A stretch of 64,000 nucleotides of DNA, from the NCBI GenBank assembly GCA_965224105.1, contig CBDCYH010000002.1:1364001-1428000 (forward strand), written 5' to 3'. The translations under genes were made by a program, and so were the position numbers. The notes below the pieces were generated by a model. That model was not told where the DNA came from. It ran no database searches and saw only the letters and a program-made list of their open reading frames with translations. Each line of letters opens with the position of its first letter. Position 1 is the first letter of the stretch. The stretch is from CBDCYH01 sp965224105 (lineage in GTDB: Bacteria; Bacteroidota; Rhodothermia; Rhodothermales; JABDKH01). Of the stretch, positions 55,681-64,000 are shown one piece after another.

Positions 55681-56229
55681 ATGGTTCAAACACGTTACCT
55701 CTTGTTGCTATTGGTCCTAACGAGCTGTAAAGACGCGCCCCTAGATCGAGCTGCCACTAGCTACGCCGAATGCACGACCGCAAACGCAGCAATATTTTCA
55801 AGCCTGGTTGGCGTATGGGAAGTGGAGTGGACGTACCGTGTAGAGGTGGGCAAATATGAAACATCCACAGCATCCGCAGTGATTGAACCCGCCTTACTGG
55901 GATGCGCACTCATCGAAAAGTTTGAAGGAACTCTGAGGGGTAAAGATTTTTCGCGCGTCACAATGGTCGGAATTGATGATGATAATCTCCTCACGCAAAT
56001 AGGAATCGACTCCGAGCACCGTCGCTTCGGCGAGACCGCTGGAACCATCTCTGGTGATTCCCTGATCTTTGAGTTCTCCCGAGACATGGGCGAGAGGATA
56101 CTCAGGAGGCGAGAACACTTCGCGGTATCAGATAGCGGGAGGATCAACATGCGCGCCGAGCTTTCGGTGTCGGAGGAAAGTCCCTGGGCTCTCGTTGAGG
56201 AAGCGATTTACCGAAGAGTGACGGATTAA
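55681..56229 (+). CDS. DUF1579-like lipoprotein
   Basis: The ATG at 55681 gives 182 residues with lipobox LTSC. An upstream start would add a non-signal leader. The body has FSSLVGVWEVEWTYRVEVG, LGCALIEKFEGTLRGKDFSR and ISGDSLIFEFSRDM, similar to DUF1579 lipocalin-like proteins. The function is unknown. It runs toward the convergent membrane protein gene with one base between the stops. Confidence 0.72.
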   Translation: MVQTRYLLLLLVLTSCKDAPLDRAATSYAECTTANAAIFSSLVGVWEVEWTYRVEVGKYETSTASAVIEPALLGCALIEKFEGTLRGKDFSRVTMVGIDDDNLLTQIGIDSEHRRFGETAGTISGDSLIFEFSRDMGERILRRREHFAVSDSGRINMRAELSVSEESPWALVEEAIYRRVTD

Positions 56230-56230
56230 C

Positions 56231-56659
56231 CTATCGAAGATTCGGATGGCGGTATAATACAATGAGTGTTAGCACTGCAGTCACCGCGATCATTCCCGGA
56301 GCAAACATTGGACTCGCCCCGAAGATCGAATCCCATAGAATCTGTCCGAACGGTGCGCTGCCTCCGACTTCAAGTTCGATTTCGATATTGGCTCGTAGGT
56401 GTAGGTAAACACCAGCGGCAGCAGTGACAAAAGCAGCATACGCAACCCATCGGACGGATGCGGCGGTGCGTTGTGTGGGTGATACCTTAAACCAAATGGT
56501 AGCAGCTAGACCGATTCCGCAAACAACAAACGGGATGAGCTGGCGCCAGTCTTCTGTATGCTCGGCGAGAATCAGCTCGACAATTACGCCCGTCCACATG
56601 CAAATCGCAACAAGCGTAACGTAGAGTCGGATCCTAGCTTCTACCGGCTCAGTAACCAT
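56231..56659 (-). CDS. Hypothetical four-helix membrane protein
   Basis: The start at 56659 gives 142 residues and overlaps the upstream HhH gene by 11 bases. Four hydrophobic helices are seen: LYVTLVAICMWTGVIVELIL, LIPFVVCGIGLAATIWF, WVAYAAFVTAAAGVYLHL and a C-terminal IAVTAVLTLIVLYRH. No family could be named. Coupling with the upstream gene is likely. Confidence 0.72.
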   Translation of the reverse strand: MVTEPVEARIRLYVTLVAICMWTGVIVELILAEHTEDWRQLIPFVVCGIGLAATIWFKVSPTQRTAASVRWVAYAAFVTAAAGVYLHLRANIEIELEVGGSAPFGQILWDSIFGASPMFAPGMIAVTAVLTLIVLYRHPNLR

Positions 56660-57146
56660 GCGAGATATAGCTTGATGCAATGCCGCTATCGTCAACCGAA
56701 ATATGTTGGCCCAGCGCGGTTAAAAATTCGATGGACGAATCATATGGCCTCGCATTGACAAGGGCTTGTGCAGCGGCAGTGGTGACTCCCGGGATCTGCA
56801 TTAACGTTGGCACATCGGCCCCATTCGGATCGATGGGTACGAATAGGTATTCCTCATATGCGGCAACCTGATCATCATCTACGTACTTGCCAATTTCTCT
56901 TCGGAATTGAGTGATGCTGCTATACGGTCTGTACTCCTCGAATTCTCTCACCATCCTGTCTCCGACATTCGGAATCGCAAGCATCTGTTCTTTTGTAGCT
57001 GTGTTGACGTTGAGCTTTGTTACAGGAGCTGCGTTTTCGTTCGTCTGATCGGTAGGTGCAATGGCGTCGGCTTGCTCGTGGGATTGCTTTTGACAGTTTG
57101 CAAGCAGCAAGGTCGCGCCAAGGAAAAGGAAGAGGTATGCTCTCAT
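56649..57146 (-). CDS. Lipoprotein with helix-hairpin-helix motifs (ComEA-like)
   Basis: This 165-residue protein has a lipobox LANC. Two HhH-type segments follow, KLNVNTATKEQMLAIPNVGDR and VPTLMQIPGVTTAAAQALV. ComEA proteins use such motifs to bind DNA at the envelope during uptake. That role would fit a lipid-anchored protein but is inference. The next gene on this strand starts inside its last codons. Confidence 0.82.
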   Translation of the reverse strand: MRAYLFLFLGATLLLANCQKQSHEQADAIAPTDQTNENAAPVTKLNVNTATKEQMLAIPNVGDRMVREFEEYRPYSSITQFRREIGKYVDDDQVAAYEEYLFVPIDPNGADVPTLMQIPGVTTAAAQALVNARPYDSSIEFLTALGQHISVDDSGIASSYISHGY

Positions 57147-57175
57147 TTTAGATTATTGCAGGAGGTTGGGGGACA

Positions 57176-58315
57176 CTATCGGATGATTGCAGCTAATACA
57201 CCAACGGCCATCGCACTTGCCAACAATGGGTCGTCCTCTTTGTTCGGCGCTCCCCAGGGATTGGCAAAACTACCATCGTCGCGTTGGTTAGCGGCGAGCA
57301 GGTTTAATATTTCGTCGCGCCATAAACCTGGCCAGTCAAGCGCCTGGTAAGCTTCCGCCCTCACCGACAGATGATAGTAGAAGAGTACCTTTTCCCAATC
57401 CCCAACTGCGTTTACCGGGATACCTTCAGGTTTTTCCAGATCGGGATGAGACGTTAGCCACTTGGCAGCGGCCACTATTCGTGGATCATCAGACCCAACA
57501 CCTGCAGCGATGAGTGCAAGGATCCCGTCGCATGTGGTGGTCGCATAACTCTCGAAATACGCTTGCTCGTCAGCGCCCTTCGTGCCGGCCTTATTGGTGG
57601 CGTAGACGGTTGTCGACGCATAGAATCCGCCGTCAAATATTTGTTCATCTGATGTGGCCTGTCCCGGCGGGAGCGGTCTTGAATCTGAGGGCAGTTTTTG
57701 TAGAAGCGACAAGTATACCTGAGCGTCTTGCGCTGATTGTGCCGGCAGATCGTGTGTAAGTGCCTGCAACACCCGGCGCGTGTGACTCAAATCAACGTGT
57801 CCGTGTGCGCCATGTTGGAGCCCGATCTCCCCGAACCCCCATCCTCCATAAACTGGATGTGTTTTTTCGAAACCGCGGTTGGCTGCGAACTGTTGGCCAA
57901 GAAGGTATGTCCGCATCTTGCGCAACAAAGTGGAGTCCTGTGGATGATTGTACTGGCGTAGGACCCGATAAGCGTACGATGTTGCGTAATTCGGATACTC
58001 CAGGACCAGGGAATCTGCAATTCCGACTGCACCGCGCGGTCCGATTGTCGATCGGATGAAGGCAATCGCTCGGTCAATATCTTCCTGATGGTGGGCCGCG
58101 CCTGGCGTTTGCATCAGTTGGAATAGCACGAATGGTGTCCATGCCTTGCCGCCCTTAAGGATGCCATGCGTAGAAGAGTGCCAGCCACCATCGGCAGCCT
58201 GCTGTGACCAGAGGTAATCAGTCGTTGATGTTAGCAGTGACTCTGCTGTTGGAGTGGGCGAGTCCGACTGACAACTCGCAGCAATAAGAATTATCAGCAG
58301 ACAAATATACCGCAT
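57176..58315 (-). CDS. Lipoprotein with terpene-cyclase/prenyltransferase-type repeats
   Basis: The start at 58315 gives 379 residues with lipobox AASC. The body has QW-like repeats of the squalene-cyclase fold: LWSQQAADGGWHSSTHG, QLQ-like YGGWGFGEIGLQHGAHGH, and a C-terminal NQRDDGSFANPWGAPNKEDDP. The fold is an alpha/alpha toroid. The acidic DxDD motif of real cyclases was not seen, so it may bind rather than cyclise. A similar gene lies 1.5 kb away. Confidence 0.8.
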   Translation of the reverse strand: MRYICLLIILIAASCQSDSPTPTAESLLTSTTDYLWSQQAADGGWHSSTHGILKGGKAWTPFVLFQLMQTPGAAHHQEDIDRAIAFIRSTIGPRGAVGIADSLVLEYPNYATSYAYRVLRQYNHPQDSTLLRKMRTYLLGQQFAANRGFEKTHPVYGGWGFGEIGLQHGAHGHVDLSHTRRVLQALTHDLPAQSAQDAQVYLSLLQKLPSDSRPLPPGQATSDEQIFDGGFYASTTVYATNKAGTKGADEQAYFESYATTTCDGILALIAAGVGSDDPRIVAAAKWLTSHPDLEKPEGIPVNAVGDWEKVLFYYHLSVRAEAYQALDWPGLWRDEILNLLAANQRDDGSFANPWGAPNKEDDPLLASAMAVGVLAAIIR

Positions 58316-58464
58316 TCGCGTGGTGTTCTGGGAAAAGCAATATAGTGAGCCCTGCAAGCTAGTGTTAGAACTCCCAACAGCGGTAGCATAGATTATATTC
58401 CGTGATTTGTATTATTCGTTCCGACTCTGATTTCGCGAATCCTAACAGGTAGTAAGAGTAAAAT

Positions 58465-59661
58465 ATGCGCAACGTCCCCATTCCCAGCAGAGAGGAAGAC
58501 TTCACCGCGGATCCAGCGGAGCTTTTCTTTGATCTCAGTTTTGTTTTTGCATTTTCTCGATTGGTTTTTCATCTGGTCCATTATCCAACACTTGTTGGGT
58601 TCGGCGAATTTGTTTTGCTGTTCACGCTTATATGGATTGCGTGGTCAAATTTTACATGGAGCGCGAATGCAGTTGCTGGTAACAGTCGTTTTGTGCGGTC
58701 GATCTTTATGGTCGCTACGGCTATCAGCTTGCCAATGGCCGCTTCGTTAGAGGCACCGTTTGGAGACGGTTCCCTTGTCTTTGCGATAACCGTTTCGGCG
58801 ATCCTGGTAATGCCTATTGTGGTTGGGGGAGCACTTGCTGACGACGAGGCTATGAAATCTTCGAATCGGCGGTATCTCATTTTCACGCTTGTCGGAATTG
58901 CGTTGGTGTTGGGTGGAGGTCTTGTAGAAGGAGATCTACAGGTCGGTCTGTGGATTGCGGCGATCGCCGTTTTAATCTTTAACACAATTGATGCAGGTGG
59001 AGGAGATTGGCTCGTACGACCGGGACACTTCGCGGAGCGCCACGGGTTAATCGTAATAATTGCTCTTGGCGAAGTAGTCGTCGCTATCGGGGCTCCAGTG
59101 GTTGAAACCTTGTCTGAAGGACACGGGCTCGACGGCAACCTTATTGCCGCACTTACCGCTTCAGGAATTCTGGCTGGGCTGCTTTGGTGGTCGTATTTCG
59201 ACAGGCCCCTTCCAGCGCTCGAGCACCGACATGAACAGTTACCAACCGCAAATGAAAAGGCTCGGTTTGCGCGAGATGTATATACGTACAACCATTTGTT
59301 TATCGTGGGCTCGATATTAATAGCGGCTGCTGCATTGGAAGAAATAATGCTCCACCCGTCGAGTCCACTGGAAAACCCATTCCGCTGGATGCTCTTTGTT
59401 GGGATTTCACTTTATCTGCTCGGGGTGGTCGCATCAGTTCTCCGGGCATACAAGGCCCTGGCAGTGGAGCGACTGATAGCGGTAGTGGCGCTTGGGGGGC
59501 TGATTGCCGTTTCGGCAACGTGGCCGGGACTCTACGTTTTGATTGGAGTGGTTGTCCTGTTGTTCATCGTGCTTGTCATCGAGCACTACCGAGTGGAGGT
59601 CGCCAAAAAGTACCTTATGATGTCGTCGGGTTCTTCGGCCGGGGGCGATCCGGGCGAGTAG
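58465..59661 (+). CDS. LtrA-like (low temperature requirement A) membrane protein
   Basis: This 398-residue protein starts with RNVPIPSREEDFTADPAELFFDLSFVFAF, the LtrA opening (read in parts). It has about 11 membrane helices, including the WIAWSNFTWSANAV segment and an ERHGLIVIIALGEVVVAIG signature. LtrA proteins are membrane proteins of unclear function linked to growth at low temperature in Listeria. It is flanked by the two terpene-cyclase-fold genes, both on the other strand. Confidence 0.92.
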   Translation: MRNVPIPSREEDFTADPAELFFDLSFVFAFSRLVFHLVHYPTLVGFGEFVLLFTLIWIAWSNFTWSANAVAGNSRFVRSIFMVATAISLPMAASLEAPFGDGSLVFAITVSAILVMPIVVGGALADDEAMKSSNRRYLIFTLVGIALVLGGGLVEGDLQVGLWIAAIAVLIFNTIDAGGGDWLVRPGHFAERHGLIVIIALGEVVVAIGAPVVETLSEGHGLDGNLIAALTASGILAGLLWWSYFDRPLPALEHRHEQLPTANEKARFARDVYTYNHLFIVGSILIAAAALEEIMLHPSSPLENPFRWMLFVGISLYLLGVVASVLRAYKALAVERLIAVVALGGLIAVSATWPGLYVLIGVVVLLFIVLVIEHYRVEVAKKYLMMSSGSSAGGDPGE

Positions 59662-59669
59662 GTTGGCAA

Positions 59670-59790
59670 CAAACTCGTCATTGCGAACCGCGCAGCGGTG
59701 TGGCAATCTCCCCAAGTCGAGCTCTGTAGAGGGAGATAGCCACGCCGTCCTTCGGGACCGCTCGCCGTGACGAGCCGGGGAGTCGTCTGC
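59670..59790. repeat. Dispersed intergenic repeat
   Basis: The stretch between convergent genes has two arms, cgtcattgcgaaccgcgcag followed by cggtgtggcaatctcc, and gagatagccacgccgtcc followed by ttcgggaccgctcgccgtga. They can fold into a long hairpin. It matches the gag/gactgccacgtcg type seen elsewhere. Confidence 0.8.
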
Positions 59791-59792
59791 GA

Positions 59793-61091
59793 CTATCCTT
59801 GATCCCTGTTGCGCAGTACATCGCGATCGCGATCTGCTGTTAGCGTCATGATAACCGCGGCTGTGGAGAATACCGGACTGGTAATGCAATGATGTCCGCT
59901 CCAGCTTCCGTTTTCGTTCTGGATGGAGGCCAGCCTGTTGCTCATCTTGCCGTACCAGCGATCCCACTCTTCGCCGCCAATAACCGCGAGAGACTCTGCG
60001 GTCATCATGTAACTCAGGAATTCCTCACCGCCGTTGTTACCGAAGCCAGCAAAGACGTTGTCATCCTCGAGCAGTTCGGAGGCCACCTGGTTTTTGCGGA
60101 ACGCCGCTGCGTATTTCCGGGCTTCATCCCTTCGGACACCGCTCCGCACCAGCGTCTCTTCGTTGAGCTCTGCGTCTTTAGCAATCGCCCCCGACGCAAG
60201 ACCACGTTCATACGCCTCTTTCGCCTTCCTTGCCTGCGGCGCGCCCGCCCGCTGACTCGCAGCGATAGAGTACAAAGAAATTCCCGCCGCCTCTTCAGTC
60301 TTAACCTCGCCCTCGTCGTTCAAGTTTTTGCTCTGATACTCCCTTGAACGGTCCAGTGCATCCTGGTCAACCTTTCTCCCGACCGCATCAGCCAGTTCAA
60401 GCGCAGAGTTTGCCATGGCAGATTGCAACACGGGTGCCCACCCAGGACCACTCCAACTGCCGTCATCAGCCTGTGTCTCTTGCACCGCCAGTAAACATCG
60501 GTCAAGTGCAGCCTCAACACGTCGCCGTGTTTTCTTGTCCTTTACGTGTGGCAGAACGCGCGAGAAAAACTGTGAGACCATCGAGGCGTCGATATTCTGT
60601 CCGAGCTTAACCTGCGGCTGCGTTCCGGTGATGGTCGTGATTTTGCCATTATTGCCAGGAGCTTCCTCTACCAGCTCAAGCAGGTAGTCAAGCGCCAGGC
60701 GAATGTTTTTCCTGTACGGACCTTTCGATAATGTGCTTCCGGATCGAACCATTGCAGTTGCAGCAAACGCCGTTGTGGCAGGGTCAATCTGGACGCTCTT
60801 CGGATCTCGAATGTGCTGCGAGTTGTGCATCCCCGCACCCCATCCGCCGTTGGCGAACTGAGCCTCCGCGAGCCAGTCGAGGCTATGCTCGAGGAATTTC
60901 GGAATTGATTTATGATCATCATCAGCCGCAATAAAAGTTGGCACTACGCCAGCTTGCAAGCCCACTGTCTTAATGTGGGTACTCTTATGTGTGTTCGTTG
61001 TAGTTGTGCCTTGCTGATTGGTCATAAGACCAATGCTAAGCACGGTTGCGAGCAGGAGCAGTACTCCTCGCCCAATCGTGTCGGTGCTCAT
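59793..61091 (-). CDS. Exported terpene-cyclase/prenyltransferase-type repeat protein
   Basis: This 432-residue protein has an N-terminal signal or anchor (GRGVLLLLATVLSIGLM) and repeats of the toroid fold: WLAEAQFANGGWGAGMHNSQ, VQETQADDGSWSGPGWAP, IQNENGSWSGHHCITSPVFS. Residues 215-330 are charged and helical. It shares its fold, but little direct sequence, with the gene at 57176. It has no DxDD cyclase motif that I could find. Confidence 0.8.
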   Translation of the reverse strand: MSTDTIGRGVLLLLATVLSIGLMTNQQGTTTTNTHKSTHIKTVGLQAGVVPTFIAADDDHKSIPKFLEHSLDWLAEAQFANGGWGAGMHNSQHIRDPKSVQIDPATTAFAATAMVRSGSTLSKGPYRKNIRLALDYLLELVEEAPGNNGKITTITGTQPQVKLGQNIDASMVSQFFSRVLPHVKDKKTRRRVEAALDRCLLAVQETQADDGSWSGPGWAPVLQSAMANSALELADAVGRKVDQDALDRSREYQSKNLNDEGEVKTEEAAGISLYSIAASQRAGAPQARKAKEAYERGLASGAIAKDAELNEETLVRSGVRRDEARKYAAAFRKNQVASELLEDDNVFAGFGNNGGEEFLSYMMTAESLAVIGGEEWDRWYGKMSNRLASIQNENGSWSGHHCITSPVFSTAAVIMTLTADRDRDVLRNRDQG

Positions 61092-61361
61092 TTTTTCGTA
61101 CCTGTGCGGCTGGAACGCCTGTGAACTGTTTAGTGAGTGTGTGCGGTACGATCAGTGGTGAATAAACGGAGGGGGGAGGGGTTTATTGTGCGGCTCAAGC
61201 GGCAACTGGTACCGCAGCGATGGATGTCATCGCCATCTAGTCATTCCACCCCTGAGCTGGGATCCATAGGGCGGTGACGGTGGCTCAAACTGTATGGATC
61301 CCAGATCACGTCTGGGATGACGCAGTTGTGGTACGGGTTAAGGTTGCGCCAACCTTTTGGA
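61092..61361. repeat. Intergenic region with a dispersed repeat
   Basis: About 61215-61335 contains gtcattccacccctgagctg, a ggtgacggtggctc spacer and gatcccagatcacgtctggg, a rearranged copy of the second repeat type. No gene is seen in the 270 bases. Confidence 0.7.
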
Positions 61362-61868
61362 CTAAAACGAAACCTCTCCGCCGCCTCCCGTACTATCCTC
61401 GCCAACGCCTCTCCCGTGAATGGCACCGATGATATCCGGTGGGCTCCAACCCGGCGGTTTCATCCACTTACCATCCTCACGCCGATACGAGCCTTCCGCA
61501 AACTTCCGCAAGTTTGCAGAGTCGACTTCCTCCAGCACGGGCTCATCGTCGACTCCAAAGGCAATGAGTGTGCCCATTGTGACAACAGAAATATCCGCGC
61601 AGCCATCGACGATTTCCTCCAGGTCCGGCTCACCGGAAATCCGAAAGACCAACTCGCTGTCCTTGTGCAGAATCGAAGTGCCATCCGTGATCTCAGCGGA
61701 CACGCCAAGGGCGGTTACCGTCTCCAGCGCTTCTTCCAGGATCAGTTTTGCGCGGAGGATGCGCACTTCCTCATCAGGAATCGTAACACTCTCGGGCGTG
61801 TCCTGCCCAGCCTTGATCATGAATTCCTTGATGCGCTGGTAGTGCGGGGTAGGCATGTTTCGTTGCAT
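61362..61868 (-). CDS. MazG/HisE-like nucleotide pyrophosphohydrolase family protein
   Basis: The ATG at 61868 gives 168 residues; a further ATG at 61856 (MPTPHYQRIKEF) is also possible. The core EEVRILRAKLILEEALETVTALG and PDLEEIVDGCADISVVTMGT carries the EExxE...ExxD metal pattern of all-alpha NTP pyrophosphatases. The family removes pyrophosphate from nucleotides. The C-terminal part is glycine-rich and variable. It lies close to the convergent repeat and the large propeller gene. Confidence 0.82.
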   Translation of the reverse strand: MQRNMPTPHYQRIKEFMIKAGQDTPESVTIPDEEVRILRAKLILEEALETVTALGVSAEITDGTSILHKDSELVFRISGEPDLEEIVDGCADISVVTMGTLIAFGVDDEPVLEEVDSANLRKFAEGSYRREDGKWMKPPGWSPPDIIGAIHGRGVGEDSTGGGGEVSF

Positions 61869-61934
61869 TTGTTTGTCAGACAATACACATGGCAAGAAGC
61901 GTTGTCAATCGGCCATGCGTTAAATCTGAACTAG

Positions 61935-63977
61935 TTAATTTACTTGATCGCGTATGACTTCCAGGACATGTGGCCCGCGACCAACAAACATCCGTCCCTC
62001 GTTCGTCTCCACGAGACTATCCCAGTACCCTTCGTGCATATCTATCAACTGGACAGTCTCCAGATCTGCGGATACTCGGAAGAATCGCTCCTCCGTCATG
62101 CCGTACACCCAGCCATCGACGGACGTTACGAGTTTCTTTATTTCTTCCGGTGCGATTGTTTGTGACGTCTCAACAGTTTCATCAACCGTGTCAAAAATGA
62201 ACATTACAGAATCCGCCGCGCCAACCAGGAAGCGCTCATCAAGCCAATCAAGACCCCATATCTCGTAGGCACCTTCAACGGGTGTGAATTCTTTCGTTTT
62301 GTTCTGATTCGCCGTGTCCCAAACGAACAGCCTGGACGATCGCGCGGACGGGCGAGAACCAAGCCCGCCCCGCACGCTGGTGGAACCCCAGAGGTATCGT
62401 TCGTCATCGGACACGAGCGCGTAGATGGACTGGTCCTGCACGACATCACGGAAGGTGGTGAGCTCGTTTGACTGCGGATTCAGCATAACGATCGCCCCGC
62501 CCAACTTTCCGTATGCAGGTTTTGTCGCAAAGTACAAGTTGCCGTCCGGTCCTACAGTTCCATGGGGAACTCTGTCCTGCAATTCACCTGCCGTGCCAAT
62601 TATCTGCGGGTTATTGTTTGTGTCAGGGCCAGGATTCCAGGAGCGTTTTGGATCGTAAACACTGAATCGAGCCTTCGTGTAATGACCAACGAAAATCTTC
62701 TCGTCATGGGTTACCAAAGCGTCAATCTGCCCCGGGAATTCAACCGAGCGACCGGGAGAGTACATGGATGAATCAGGCGAATAGGCAAAGTAACCCTGGT
62801 TGATGTAGGTCCCGCCAACAACGGTGTTACCCGGTCCTTCCGCCATAGCATGAACTAGCATACCGCTTCCATGGAAGTGAGCCTGCCGGCGAACCGAATA
62901 TTCGCCCGAATTGAGATCGAAAACCGAGAAGTGTCCGAGTCGTGTTCGCGTGAACAAGTGTCCATCACCAGTAACCCCAATGGGATGTCCCATGTGGTCA
63001 ATAAAAGTGAATTTGTCGGTATCAAAATTGTAGCTGTGCAATCCGTCATCCTCGATGGTGCCAAAGTAGAGGAGGTCGTTGTGCGCGATGATTGACGTGC
63101 GGTTGTGCGGCCAGACGCGTCCCTGGGTTACTTCCTTCGCACGCAATAATTCGCCGGAATCTGCATCCAGGAAGAGGAGTGTAGCGGGGGATTCAACGTA
63201 TGCGACCAGCATGTCCCGGAATCTCACCGTGTGGCTTACCCAGGACCGGTCGCGATATTTCTCGGGAAGAAATTCCCGTACGGCTCCGGTGGCGAGGTTG
63301 TATTCCTTCAGCGAGACCTCTGTGCCGAACGACAAAAAGAGACGCCCATCGAATTGTGCGTTGATGTGGCGGAGATAATACTCGCGCGGAGGGTCATCAG
63401 TAAGCGGGCCCAGGTTTACGATGTTATTTGTAGCCGGGTCCATCCGCAGCAGCGCGCCTTCCGGCCATGTACCGATGTACACGTTCCCGTCGCTAGCTTT
63501 TTCCACCGAGAAAACGAACTCCATGCGCTCGTCTCCCTGTTTGGGAAGAGGGATCTGAATCGGTTTTTCCATTCCCGGTTTCCACCTGAATATCTGACCG
63601 TCGAGGTATGTGCCGATAAAGACTTCTCCGTCAATCACGCTTACTGCGCGGGCGCCATCTGCACCGGGCATCAGGATGTATTCGGTTGCTCCAGTGGACG
63701 GGCTGAAGAGCGCGGCGATTCCTTCTTTCTCCTGCGCTGTGGTTTGGATAATGCGCGCATTGCGGCCTGCATCCGGGTCGAAGAGTGTAGCGCTAATCAA
63801 CTCTAATTCTCGGTTGCCTGGCCCGAGATTCCGAAACGAAATACCGTCGACTAGACTGGCCTCAATCGAGCTACCACCAGTGACATTTGTTGCATCCTGT
63901 CTGGTGCAGCCCGCGAACACTAACACAACGCATACAAACAAAGAGGATAGTCGAGTTCCGTATTTGGACGTGGTCAC
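61935..63977 (-). CDS. Large beta-propeller lipoprotein
   Basis: This 680-residue protein has a lipobox FAGC after a short leader. The body is made of about ten to twelve blade-like units with patterns such as DGEVFIGTYLDGQIFRW, DGNVYIGTWPEGALLRMDP and DERYLWGSTSVRGGLG. It resembles NHL or Vgb-type propellers but is longer. No catalytic or metal motif was identified. Its start at 63977 lies 23 bases from the window edge; the gene is complete. Confidence 0.78.
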   Translation of the reverse strand: MTTSKYGTRLSSLFVCVVLVFAGCTRQDATNVTGGSSIEASLVDGISFRNLGPGNRELELISATLFDPDAGRNARIIQTTAQEKEGIAALFSPSTGATEYILMPGADGARAVSVIDGEVFIGTYLDGQIFRWKPGMEKPIQIPLPKQGDERMEFVFSVEKASDGNVYIGTWPEGALLRMDPATNNIVNLGPLTDDPPREYYLRHINAQFDGRLFLSFGTEVSLKEYNLATGAVREFLPEKYRDRSWVSHTVRFRDMLVAYVESPATLLFLDADSGELLRAKEVTQGRVWPHNRTSIIAHNDLLYFGTIEDDGLHSYNFDTDKFTFIDHMGHPIGVTGDGHLFTRTRLGHFSVFDLNSGEYSVRRQAHFHGSGMLVHAMAEGPGNTVVGGTYINQGYFAYSPDSSMYSPGRSVEFPGQIDALVTHDEKIFVGHYTKARFSVYDPKRSWNPGPDTNNNPQIIGTAGELQDRVPHGTVGPDGNLYFATKPAYGKLGGAIVMLNPQSNELTTFRDVVQDQSIYALVSDDERYLWGSTSVRGGLGSRPSARSSRLFVWDTANQNKTKEFTPVEGAYEIWGLDWLDERFLVGAADSVMFIFDTVDETVETSQTIAPEEIKKLVTSVDGWVYGMTEERFFRVSADLETVQLIDMHEGYWDSLVETNEGRMFVGRGPHVLEVIRDQVN

Positions 63978-64000
63978 GGTTTGTTATTGCGAATTTGTGT

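Overview
The window looks like chromosomal DNA of a marine or environmental Bacteroidota-type bacterium, probably of the Rhodothermota/Balneolota side. This is judged from type IX secretion (T9SS) C-terminal sorting domains, many lipoproteins with lipoboxes, a glutaminyl-tRNA synthetase fused to a YqeY/GatB-type tail, an M49 peptidase of the HEXXH type, and a sodium/solute symporter with a DUF4212 small subunit. No phage, insertion sequence, CRISPR array or rRNA was recognised. One tRNA (Val, anticodon UAC) is present.

Layout. 0.2-6.9 kb: a three-gene RND efflux operon whose TolC-like outer-membrane gene carries an extra substrate-binding-protein-like domain at its N-terminus. 6.9-8.9 kb: a broken SnoaL-like gene, a small secreted protein and a frameshifted DUF1028 gene. 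9.0-13.0 kb: a three-gene surface operon made of a dockerin-like protein, a cohesin-like protein with a T9SS sorting domain, and a YadA-head/S74-chaperone fibre protein. 13.1-14.5 kb: an unknown secreted protein and a methyltransferase with a possible lipoprotein signal. 15.3-25.0 kb: the most unusual region, a two-gene cassette present three times. In each copy a secreted protein with a unique N-terminus is joined to a shared C-terminal module of about 215 residues, and is followed by a small protein that has a T9SS sorting domain in the two intact copies. A metzincin-like protease gene overlaps the third copy, and a truncated S41 protease lies between the first two. Dispersed intergenic repeats surround these copies.

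25.4-33.2 kb: housekeeping and envelope genes (P1 peptidase, Rof-like protein, ChaN-like, RlpA-like, M49 peptidase, glnS). 33.4-42.2 kb: a di-haem peroxidase, tRNA-Val, then the classic rpmH-rnpA-yidC-mnmE-mnmG-rsmG cluster (ribosome, RNase P, membrane insertion, tRNA U34 modification, 16S methylation), followed by a WYL regulator. 42.3-47.9 kb: a small stress membrane protein, a LOG-family protein, a sulfotransferase, three tandem paralogous secreted proteins with basic C-terminal tails, and clear traces of segmental duplication (a copied LOG tail, an 85-bp direct repeat, a remnant of a fourth paralogue).

47.9-49.4 kb: a lipoprotein, a GIY-YIG protein and a tandem array of intergenic repeats. 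49.4-64.0 kb: a symporter operon, several lipoproteins, a haem-c/streptogramin-lyase-like propeller protein, a HhH lipoprotein, two secreted terpene-cyclase-fold repeat proteins flanking an LtrA-like membrane protein, a MazG/HisE-like protein, and a large propeller lipoprotein. Family names rest on reading motifs by eye; no database search was run.
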